Assembly: GCA_035352895.1 (NCBI GenBank)
Contig: DAOPYN010000014.1
Coordinates: 1-64,000 of the forward strand
Origin: UBA5070 sp035352895
GTDB taxonomy: Bacteria > Fibrobacterota > Fibrobacteria > UBA5070
DNA length: 64,000 nucleotides
Direction: 5' to 3'
The notes beneath the pieces were generated by a model that was not told the DNA's origin, ran no database searches, and worked only from the letters and a program-made list of their open reading frames with translations. Shown here piece by piece: positions 17,363-27,521 of this stretch. A program made the position numbers and the translations under genes. Position 1 is the stretch's first letter; the number at the start of each line of letters is the position of its first letter.

Positions 17363-17619
17363 CGTTTGGGGTTCCTTTGGGAATTGGGGGGAGCGCATCG
17401 TGGGGATCGGGAAACGAGCATCGTCACCAGCTTCGTCCGATCATCGCTGCCGCACGCCCGCAGGACGGTGAGGCTCGTAGGATCGGTGATATGGGAAGGG
17501 AGCGAAGGAGCCGGTGGGCCTTCAGAGGCCATCGACCGAAAAGGACTGGAAAGAAGGTAACGACATTTCCTCGGCGAGACCACATCTGGATGGCTCCTCG
17601 GGAAAATCCGTACTCGAGC

Positions 17620-17668
17620 CCAAACCAATGTAGGGACGCCCCGGTGGGGCGTCCCTACATTGGTTTGG
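17620..17668. repeat. 23-bp perfect inverted repeat, REP/MITE-like palindrome
   Basis: Arms of 23 bp at 17620-17642 and 17646-17668 are exact reverse complements separated by GGT. The core reads GTAGGGACGCCCC / GGGGCGTCCCTAC. Palindromes with this core are widespread intergenic repeats in environmental genomes (stated from general knowledge). There is no poly-T, so it is not a simple terminator. A degenerate left half with the same core occurs at 40609. Confidence 0.75.
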
Positions 17669-17730
17669 CGCTTGCATCGATACGTATCGCGAATCTGCCT
17701 GTGGAAACGCGATCGGCGATCCATCCACGA

Positions 17731-17767
17731 AAACGCCCCGCCGGAGGTCCTCTCCGACGGGGCGTTT
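17731..17767 (-). terminator. Rho-independent terminator of the giant surface-protein gene
   Basis: On the minus strand the stem ACGCCCCGTCGGAG pairs, with mismatches, with CCTCCGGCGGGGCGT and is followed by TTTTC. It starts 4 nt after the stop codon of the giant gene. Confidence 0.75.
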
Positions 17768-17771
17768 GTCA

Positions 17772-20700
17772 TCACCAGCCCGACCAGTCGTACTGGGGCA
17801 GGAAATCCAGATCCGGCGGAGGCACCGGGGTGTAGGGGTTGTGCCAGCCCAGGTTGTAGACCTGGTTGACCACTTCCCGACGTCCGTCGACGACCACCCA
17901 ACCCACCACCCGTGCCAGGTAGACCCCCGACGGCGCCATGACGCCTTGCCGAGTGAGGCCGTTCCAGGCGATCCAGAGGTCCACGTCGCCTCGCAGGGAG
18001 GACTCCACGCGGCTCTCCTTCAAAGCTTTCTGCACATCGGCCAGATCCACGAAGGCCATGGCGACACCCATGTTGTCGTACAGATACAGGGACGCTCCCT
18101 CCAGGGACTTGTTGGTCCTCAGGAGGATTCCGGTGTAATGGGATGTTTCCTGCCGGGGCGAGTTCCCCAAAGGAGTCTTCCAGGGGGCTTTCGAAGATGG
18201 CCGGACGAACACGGACAAGGGCGGCTCCGAAGGCGGCACCTTCCAGCCCTTGTACCGGGCCACATCGGGCCAGACCATGGCCACCAGCTTGGCCCTGGCC
18301 GGTCCCACTTCCAGCGGAGTCCAGTGCAGGAACCTGCCTGGCCGGTTTCCGGCACCATCCTCGACCCCGCCCTTGGGCCAGGCCGACAGGCGAACGGAAT
18401 CCCCCGGGCCACCCGTGAAGGTGGAGTCCAGCAGAAGTTCCAGGATCCGGTCCTCCCTGGAGCGTTGACGCAGGCGTTCGACCTCCTGACCCGCGGAGTC
18501 CCGGGAAGGTTTCCCGAACCGAAGCCAATCGCCGCGCTCCCCGATCTTCACCTTCTCCGACAGCTCGGCACGCAAGGTGTCCGGATCGGAAGCCGTCCGA
18601 CGCAGCCGCAACTGCGCCTTGAGGATCACCGGCAGGACTCCGTCGGCCAGATCGAATCGGGCTTCCAGTGTGTCTCCCCAGCGGGCCGTCCACATCGATC
18701 CCAGATCGCGGCAGCCCACCGAGTCGCACTGGGTGGCGCCGAATTCCCAGGGGGCCAGGCCGAATTCGACCACCCTTCCGGAGGAGTCCGTACGGGCATC
18801 CCGGGCCCGCGCATCGCGCTTCTGGAGCTTGCCGTCGCGCCCCGGCCAGGAGAACCGGTAGCCCTCCACGACCCTGGGCGCCCGCTCGAAGCGCAGGACC
18901 ACGCGATCCGCACGTCCGTCCGCGTCGGCATCCAACACCACCGCCGAGATCGGTCCCAGGTCCAGACCTTCCACCTCCACGGAAGGCGATGCGTCGCCCA
19001 CCGCCGACCCGCGCCCGTCGCGGATCTCGCCTCCCGGCGCGAACCGGACGGAATCCGTCGGCCTCACGAGGGAGTCGATCTTCGAGCGATCCAAGGGCAG
19101 GCACAGGACACGCCGAGCGCTATCCCACCGCGGAGAGGCCGAGACCACCCCTAGCGACGAAGGATGGGTGCGACGGACGAGGTCGTCGCCACCGGAAACA
19201 CCGGAGGCGTCCAGCGGCTCGGAAGCCCACACGAGCAGGGTGTCCTTGTCCGTTCCCCGGGCGATGCGGGCTCGGATGGCGATGGGGGCGATCCGTTCCA
19301 GGGTCGGAACGGGATTCGCCTTCGACGACGCATTCCAGGCGAAGGTCGCAGGAACCGACGCGGCCCGCCAAGCGGTGACCCGCGGAGCTGGCGACTTGTC
19401 GAAGGACCATTCCACGGACAGCGAGTCGTCCGAAACCTTCCGCGAGGCCTTGGCCAGGTCCAGCACGCTCGCCGAATCCGGCCAGCGGAACACCAAGGCG
19501 TTGTCGGGATTCCAGGGAAGGACGAACCGCACCTTCACGCGATCCAGGCCACCGTCGCCGTCCACATCCAGGTAGACGACGGAATCCGGTGCGGGCACCC
19601 TCCAGGAAACAGGACCGAAGCCGGTCGCCAGGGCCAGCGAATCGATGGCCAGGCGCGGACGGGAAACCGCCGGAGCATCCGAACGCAACTGGAAGACACC
19701 TATGCCATCGGTCACCGTAAACTCGGTGCCGGAGCGTCCCGAGGTGTCGGAGACGACCACCGTGGAGCCGGCCGAGTCGATGCGCATCCGCCCGTTCCAA
19801 TCCACGCGTCCGGAGGAACCCCAGACTTCCATCCGCACTCGCACCACGCGTCGAGCCAGGGTGTCGCAGGCGAAGGAGTCGGACACGGAACCGTCCGGAC
19901 GCACGTACCGCACACGCAACGCATGGAAGTCCACCGGAGACACCTTCGCGGACGAACCCAGGAGGGCACTGGAGAGAGTCACCTCACCTCCGGAAACGGG
20001 ACGCAAGGATCCGATTCCCACCATGCCACGCCCGCCGGAAAGACGGATGGAGTCCGTCACGCGCCCCGAGGAATCCGTGATCCGGATCCCGGTCGAAGGC
20101 GCCACGCCCAGCATGCCCGAACAGGTGGAGCACAGACCCGAGCGGCCCCACACTTCCACGTGCAGAAGGGTGTCCGACAGCATGTCGCGATCCACCCGCG
20201 CCGAGTCCACCACCGTCCCCGATCCATCCACGTAACGCAGCCGGAAGGGACGGAAATCGATGGGAGAAACCACGCCGCTGGCGACCAGAAGCGAGGATCC
20301 CAACGTCACCTTCGCACCGGACANNNNNNNNNNNNNNNNNNNNNNNNNNNNNNNNNNNNNNNNNNNNNNNNNNNNNNNNNNNNNNNNNNNNNNNNNNNNN
20401 NNNNNNNNNNNNNNNNNNNNNNNCGCCGATCCGGACCGCATCCGTGGTCGAAACGCCCAGATTGCCGGAGCAGGTGGAACAGAGACCCGAGCGACCCCAG
20501 ACTTCCACACGCACAAGAGTGTCCGACAGCATGTCGCGATCCACCCACGCGGAGTCCGTCACGTTCCCCGATCCATCCACGTATCGCAGCCGGAAGGGAC
20601 GGAAATCGATGGGAGAGACCACGCCGCTGGCGACCAGAAGCGAGGATCCCAACGTCACCTTCGCACCGGACACGGGACGGTCGGAACCCAACCGGAACAC

Positions 20701-23700
20701 CGCGCGCCCTCCGACGATGCGCACCGAGTCCGTCGCACGTCCCGACGAATCGCCGATCCGGACCGCATCCGTGGTCGAAACGCCCAGATTGCCGGAGCAG
20801 GTGGAGCAGAGACCCGAACGACCCCACACTTCCACACGCACAAGAGTGTCCGACAGCATGTCGCGGTCCACCCACGCGGAGTCCGTCATGTTCCCCGATC
20901 CATCCACGTAACGCAGCCGGAAGGGACGGAACTCGACGGGAGAGACCACGCCCTTGGCGCCCAGGGCGGTGGATGCCAGGTCCACCACAGCGCCGGACAC
21001 GGGACGGTCGGAACCCAACCGGAAGGCGGCGCGGCCTTCGAAGATGCGCACCGAATCCCTCCTCACGCCGTTGGAATCCGCGAACCGAAGCGCCGCATCG
21101 GAGACGGAATTCGTCATCCATCCATCGCAGGCCTGGCACAATCCGTTTCCATCCCAGACTTCGACGCGGATCAGGGTGTCGGAGAAGACGTCGCGATCCA
21201 CGCTGGCGGTATCCAGGAGACGCCCGGAACCGTCCACGAAGCGCAGCCGGAGCCCGCCCACGTCCACGCGGCGGTGGAGCGTGTCCGGTCCAGCCGACCG
21301 GACCACTCTGGCGTCGCCGTTGGTTCCGGGGCCGGTCGCGACCAGCACGAAGGATGTCTTCCCGGACGACAGGCGGAACCGACCGCTGGAGAGACTGCCC
21401 GCCAGGGTGCGGAGGGAAAGCCAGGAGGGAACGACGACGTCGATGTCTTCGATGGTGTTGGTGATCGGGATGGTATCCACGAACACGCCCACCCTCACGG
21501 TGTCCTTCCCGCCGATCGACAGGGTCCTGGCTGGCAACGAGTCCACCGGACGCCCGGAACCATCCACGAAACGCAAGCGAGGTTCCGGACGGCGCAGGAT
21601 GGCGGTGTCGCGTTTGCTCTGGTAGAGCGCGAACACGGAATCCAGCGGCATGAGCCGGATCGGACCCGCCTGGAGAAGGCTGTCGTCCAGGACCACCGCA
21701 GCCCCCTGGACGAACGGCACCCTGCCGACGAACTGGCTGGTGCTGTCGCGCCGGAGGACCACCCAGACGGAGTCGCGCCGATTCTGGAACACCTTGACCT
21801 GCACGGTATCCTCCACGACGTTGGCGTCGCGCACGATCACGACCAGATCGCCCTTCGCACCCTTCACCGTATCCGGCGAGAATCGCACCGACACCGGCCA
21901 GTTGCGGAACACGGGCAGGAATCCCACCGCGGTGTCGCGCCAATCGCGCGGCGTGCGGTACACGGCTCGCAGCGTGTCCCAACCCATGTCCGTCTGCACG
22001 ACGATGTCCGTTCGGTTGACAACGGCTCCCGTCCAGGAAACGGTTCCGTTGGAATAGGCCCGGATGGCGTCCGGAGTGGTGGCCGTACCCAGTGTCCTTC
22101 GCCCGGAGTCGTTGGATGCGTCCGTCCAGAACTGGACGGTGCTCTGCAAGAGCTTGTCGTAGCGAGTGTCCAGCCAGAAGGACAGCGAAGCGTCGCGCGC
22201 ATCGGCGAAGTGGCGCGTGGTGTCGGTGGCGGGACGCACCTTCAGCTGGGTGGGTGCGCTGCACGAGAGCATCAGGGTGGTGTCGCGGCCACCGACCACG
22301 AATTCGTCGGCGGAATCGGTCACCATCACCGTCCATTTGGCGTTCACCACGGAGTCGCCATGGACGGTGGTGAAGACTCCACGCATCTGGATCTGGTTGG
22401 CTCCTGGCTCCAGGCCCACCAGGGAGTCCAGCCGGAACCGCCACCCGTTGCCTTCGCGTCCACTCGACAGACCACGGGAGACCTGGCCGTTGGTGAGGTT
22501 GGTGATCCGGAGGGTGTCCGGCTTGGCCTTGGCCACGATGCTGCCCAGGACCGTCATCATCGCCGATCGGAGACTGTCGGGATCGTTCGGCGGGATCACG
22601 ATGAATTGTCCGCCCGTCTTCTGGGTGATGTCGTAGAGGATCCGTCCCGTGGTCATGGCGGAGGAGGACTGGGTGATCATGAATCCGAACACGGGCACGG
22701 AAGTGTCGGCGGGCAGCGTCCAGGTGATTCCTTGGTAGGTCGTGGTGGCACCGGGCAGGAGCACGTTGTTGGATGCCGTCTCGTCGCCCGGCTGGCCGTC
22801 GGAGATCACGATGATCGCCTTGTTCGTGTTGGGGGATGCGGCCATGGTCTGGCCGTTGAAGGATTTGGCTCCTTCCAGCAGCACGCGGGCCCATCCCAAC
22901 ACTCCGGAGTAGTTCGTCCCGCCTCCGCTCCCGAGGGTGATCGACGCCTTGATGTCGTCGCGTTCCACCGGATCGGTGATGTTGTAGAGCTGGGTGGAGG
23001 TGAAGTTCGATTCGAAGGGGAGATAGGCCGCGTAGGAACTGGGGGCGATCTGGCTGTGGAGCTCGATGGCGTCCCGCACGATGTTCCCGCGCTGGTCGGT
23101 CGGATCGCTGCTTGACATGCTTCCCGAATTGTCCTGCAGATAGGCGATGTCCGTTCCCGCCACCACCGTGGCCGTCCCGCCGCAGAGGACGAGCCCCTCG
23201 GTCGACATCCTGGTGGTGTTGCGCGAGATCCGCAGAGTGTCGCCGTCGAGGTCGCCCAGATCGATGCACCCCACGCCGCTGCGGATGGTGCCCGACCGCA
23301 GATCGCAACGGGCCGCCGGAGAGTAGGGGTGCAGGTTCGAGGGAGCTTCCACCTGGAAGATGATGTCGCGGAAGACCAGGGTATCGTTGCTTGCCCGCAG
23401 CCTGACCTGGTAGATCCCGTAGGGGAGACCGGTGATGGCGGCGGTGTCCACCTGGACGCCGGCGCTGTCCAGCACCTGGATGCCTCCGTGGTGCACGCCG
23501 GCGGCCAAGGTGGTCCAGACGGAGTCGTAGAGTCCTTTGATTCCCACCCAACCACGCACGGGAAGGATGGTTTCCGTGCGATCGCATCCCTGCCCGACCG
23601 TGGTCACCGAGTTGGCGCGGAGCGTCCAGACGCTTCCCGACGCGGCGGAATCCACGCGCGCCAGCGGATTGGCCAGAAGCCCCGGCATGGCCCAGCCGAG

Positions 23701-26700
23701 GACGGAATACGAACTCATGCGGTCGCAGAAGAACAGGTCCCACGGATAGACGTTGCCGTCCACCAGTCCCAGCGTGTCCATGCCCACGATGCTCGAAAGC
23801 GTGGAGTGTGTCCCACCCAGGTTGGTCACCCGCTTCCCGTTGATGTACTGGAAGATGTCGTCCTGGCCCGCGATGGAATCCACCCTGCCTTTGCTATGGC
23901 GGAACTGGCCGTGGCTCTCGAGGCAGAATCCGTAGTTGTTCCCGTAGCTGATGGAGCTCTTGTCGTTGTAGGGATTGATCGAACCATCGGGAAGAGTGGT
24001 GAAGTCGTCCACTGGATAGAAACTGGGGTAGGACATCCGGTACACGCCCGTGGCGGTGTCCAGGGTCATGACCAGGTCGCGACAGGTGGTTGCGTTCACC
24101 GCGGAGGAATCCCGGAACCAGACCTGCTGCATGGGAAGGCCGGAACTGCCCCTGCGGATCACAGGTTTTCGGTCCGGGCCGATCTGGTCGGTGACCAGGT
24201 TGGTCATGCTGCCGCTCGAGGGAGGAGCGATGGCGGCCAGCCGGAAATCGCGGACGGTGGCTGCGATCAAGGCCGTCGCGCAGACTCCCCGCTGGCTGGA
24301 TGCCAGGTGCGAGATCCGCACTCCCGACGCCGCCGGCGAAATCCACACGGTGTCGACAAGCTGGCCCGTGAGGTCGATTCCCGTGGTGCTGCCCACCCCT
24401 CCGGCACCGAAGGCATCCCCGGTGCGGCTGGATCGCAGGAGCAGATCGCTGGGGAAGGCGGTTAGTTCAAGCTCGTACCAGCCGCAATGGTCGATCGACG
24501 GCGCCAAGGACGCACCCTTGGAGGCACCGCCGAAGAACGCCACCGGCCGCTGGAGGGGAAACACCCCGTCCCAAGGATTGAAGATCATCGCGACCTTCGC
24601 GTGCTTGGGATCCACGGTGCGGATCCGCGGCGGCTTGCCACCGGTTCCGGAGGATATCCAGACGGTGTCGTTGCGGCGAACCAGAGAATCCAGGGCGAAA
24701 TCGGTGACCTGACTGGTGGTCCCGCGCGGGCCCAGGTAGCTGTACCCGGAGGCCAGACGGATCCCCAGCCGGAGATCCGACACGTAGACCCCCTTGGCCG
24801 AGAACCATCCGGAATCGCCCGGGACGGGAACCATCTGTGTCCATCCCGCCCCTCCCAACTGCATCTGGGGGATCACGCCGGCGTAATACGCGCCCTTCCA
24901 GGGATTGTCGAGCATCACCACCAGCGGTTGGGGATCGGGATCGACGGAATACGCCCGGACCGTGCCACCAATCGGAAGCAGCCAGATCGTGTCGTTCTTG
25001 GCGTAGGCGGTATCCAGTACCATGGAGATGGAACTGGCGGTGGTTCCGCCGTAGTAGAGGTACGAAGTGCGGGCGGCGTTGCTGATCTGCACCTGCAGCG
25101 ACCCGTAGAAGTCGACGGAAGTGGCGTACCATCCGGCCTGGCCGAGATACGGGGAGAAGGCTTGCCAATTCATGCCGTTGACCAGGAGGGACGGGGCCGC
25201 GTTGGGGGAGGTCGTCTCCCACGGATTCTGCAGGACAATGGTCAGGGGCCTGGTCACCGGCGAGGAGGTGAAGACTCCCGTCGTGGTGGAGTTTCCGGCT
25301 CCGCCGACGATCCAGACGGTGTCGTTTCTCCTAAAGGCGGTATCCAGGACAATCGATGATCCCGTGTACGTGGAGGTGCCGCTGAAGGCGACGTAGGAGG
25401 TTCCCTTGGAATCGCGGATGCCCACGGTCAGCGAAGCGATGAACGATGCGGTTCCCTGGTACCAGCCCGGCATGGAGGAGACCGGCGTCAGGGGAGTCCA
25501 CGCCCCTCCTTCCACCTGCATGGATCCAGGATAGAACGGCGCGGTGGAATCCCAGGGGCTCTTGAACAGGATGGTCGCGGTCCGCGCCACGGGCTCGGAA
25601 GTGAAGACCTGCGGCGTCGAGGCGCCCGTCCCGGGGTAGACGACCCAGACCGTGTCGTTCTTGGCCAGGGCGGTGTCCAGCACCAGCCGCGTCTTGGTGT
25701 AGGACTTGTAGGAATCGTAGAACTGGAGGAGCGCGCTTCCGAAGACCTGGAAGGGAGAGCTGTACCAGCCCGGCTTCCCGGAAACCGCCGCCATAGGCGT
25801 CTGGCCCTGGGATTCGACCTGGAGCCATGGGGCCTGGCCGGGGTACGTCGCTTCCCACGGATTGAGAAGCATGACGACTCCTTGGCGCGGCACGGGTTCG
25901 CTGGAACCCGCGATGACCCCCAACGTCGATTGGGGGATCAGCCAGATCGTGTCGTTCCGGGCCATCGCCGTGTCCAGGGTCAGGTAGGCGGTGGAACTGG
26001 TGGTCAACCCGTAGGATCCGAGGTAGGATGTGCCGGTGCTGTTGCGGATGGCGACCTGCAACCGTGTGCCGTCCATCGAGGCGGCCATGGAGTACCAGCC
26101 ACGTGGCGCGGAGGTGAAGGCGTTCCACTGGAGGCCTTCGACGCGTCCGTAGGGAGGCAACCCGGGATTGGTCGAATCCCAGGGGTTGCGCAACATCAAG
26201 GTGAACGAACGGGTCGTGGGAGGAGCGCTCGAGAAGGAATGGGTTCCGCTGGCCGAAGGCACCACCCACACGGTATCGTTCTTGGCCATGGAGGTGTCGA
26301 TCCGGAATTGGTACCGGGAGGTGGAAAACCCGTAGGAGTACAGGTAGTTGAATCCACTCGAACTGCTGTCCCGGAACGAGACCATCGTCGCGGTGTAGGG
26401 CAGGGTGGCCACGGACCACCCGGTCAATCCCGACGCCGACGACATCGGGGTCCAGGTGGAGAGTCCGTCCACCGAAACACCGGGTTGGACGCCGGGATTG
26501 GTGGTCGCCCATGGATTCTTGAAGAGGACCACCAGCGAGGGCGGCTCCGAAGCCCGGACCACCGGCGCTCCCGACGCGCCGGCGACGACCCAGATGGTAT
26601 CGTTCCTCGTCGCCATCGAATCCAGCGCAAGCGTCGTGGTGGACGAGTAGACCGGCCCCGTGGGCCCGAAGTTGTACGACATGTTTTGATCGCGGATTCC

Positions 26701-27273
26701 CAGGGTCAGCGACCCGAAATCGGCCAGGGTCGCGGAAGACCAGTAGTAGTTGCTGGCGAACGGCCTGGTCCCCGGAACAAACCCGAGATTCCCGGACTGG
26801 AAGTTGATCGTGTTGGTCCAGGGCGAACGGAACAGGACCACCATCTTGCGGGAAACGGGATTGGTGGTGGTCAGGGTGGGCTTGCGGGGCAGGGCCGCGT
26901 TGGTGTCCGCCACGATCCACACCGTGTCCTTGGTGGCGAACTGCGCATCCAGGTTGAAGTACGCGGAGGAGGCCACCGACGATCCCAATCCATCCATGCT
27001 GTAGTAGTAGTTGCTGGAGGAATAGGAATTGCTGAAGTAGAATCCACCTGGAGTGTTGCTCGCGAAGGTGTACGTCCAAACCGGCTGGTTGATGTACATC
27101 TGCTGGGCGGAGTAGGATGCACCTCCGGCCGTGTAGAGGTACAAGTACGACGTGGGCCGTTCCGAACCCGTCCAAGGGCTTTGGAGAACCACCGTCTTGG
27201 CGGCATGGGTGGGAATTGTCAACGCGCCCAGCAACAAGGTGGATCGGAGCAGCGAGAAGCCGGATGGGGACAC
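17772..27273 (-). CDS. giant fibro-slime / VWA surface protein with two families of tandem repeats (interrupted by an assembly gap)
   Basis: One gene of at least 3159 residues, once the 100-N gap is read as 78 bases. Order: Sec signal (SLLRSTLLLGALTIPTHAA); nine repeats of about 105 residues (28-995; core NPW...GWY...NDTVWIV); a fibro-slime domain (about 996-1200; DDIFQYINGKRVTNLGG); a VWA domain (about 1378-1578) with MIDAS DNSGSMSS; Ig-like linkers; 109-residue repeats (from about 2005; YVDGSG...DRDMLSDTL...CSTC); Asp-rich loops LDVDGDGGLD and LDADADGRAD that may bind calcium; and a FlgD-like end (GVMAPSGVYLARVVGW). Fibro-slime domains are typical of Fibrobacter and slime-mould surface proteins. 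Adhesion or extracellular matrix is the likely role, by inference. GTG 27273 is chosen because GAAGGA lies 6 nt upstream; GTG 27297 is the alternative. The reading frame changes across the gap. Confidence 0.85.
19600..21260 (-). repeat. tandem 327-bp (109-residue) repeats in the giant gene
   Basis: Corresponding points in adjacent copies lie exactly 327 bp apart (for example 20614 and 20941). At least five copies are recognisable. Those next to the gap are nearly identical at the DNA level, while the outer ones are diverged. Each copy has RYVDGSG, a DRDMLSDTLVRVEVW strand, a CSTC pair and RPVSGA. Near-identity explains the assembly break. Confidence 0.85.
20324..20423. other. assembly gap (100 N) inside the 109-residue repeat array
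   Basis: The gap is a scaffold placeholder. From repeat periodicity the missing sequence should be 78 bases, or 78 plus a multiple of 327. A 78-base fill brings both flanking frames into register. Confidence 0.9.
24290..27190 (-). repeat. nine diverged N-terminal repeats (about 105 residues) of the giant protein
   Basis: Each copy opens with a hydrophobic strand ending in SPW or NPW. A V.G..WTPM strand and GWY follow, then an IRDS.G.SYL strand and LDT...KNDTVWIV. DNA identity is low, so the array is old, unlike the 109-residue array. The W/GWY/FRD pattern faintly recalls starch-binding CBM26-like sandwiches, which is only a suggestion. Confidence 0.75.
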
Positions 27274-27504
27274 GACGGATCCTTCGTTGAAGGGCACGAG
27301 AGGTTCGGAATCGGAAAAGCCGCCAGCTAGGCGGCGTCAGGATCGATGGCACGGGCCACACCGGGAATTCCGGATGGGTGCACATCAAGGAATGGGTACA
27401 GAAAGAAGCAATTTACCCCCGGATCGGCAAAAAAGCGATCGATCGGTCCGTCTTTCCTGTCACCTCCACCCTCCATGGGCCAGGCAGAGGTCTCGTCGGG
27501 AAGG

Positions 27505-27512
27505 TATGTTTG
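27505..27512 (+). promoter_or_regulatory. TAnnTTTG box (TATGTTTG) of uup
   Basis: TATGTTTG, preceded by AAGG, ends 9 nt before the ATG at 27522. It matches the Bacteroidota -7 consensus exactly. Confidence 0.45.
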
Positions 27513-27521
27513 CCGCCCTCC

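Larger units (their letters stand above)
17363..17771. other. 409-bp intergenic region with palindrome and terminator
   Basis: This gap between the VWA lipoprotein and the end of the giant gene, both on the minus strand, holds a terminator at 17731-17767 and a perfect 23-bp inverted repeat at 17620-17668, described separately. The remaining 250 bp must contain the promoter of the VWA lipoprotein, but I see no convincing TAnnTTKG box near its start. Confidence 0.6.

Noticed and set aside
17620..17668. Palindrome as an ordinary Rho-independent terminator
   Set aside because: No T-tract follows on either strand, and a proper terminator for the giant gene already lies at 17731-17767.
19600..21260. 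Possible CRISPR array because of regular repeats
   Set aside because: The period is 327 bp, in frame and protein-coding, with no short repeat-spacer pattern.
19164..23115. Long plus-strand frames across the repeat region, running through the N gap
   Set aside because: They mirror the giant gene and translate to Arg/His/Gly-rich repeats that only reflect the DNA repeat.
16109..27273. Reading the VWA lipoprotein and the giant VWA/fibro-slime gene as one operon
   Set aside because: A terminator and a 23-bp palindrome lie in the 409-bp gap between them.
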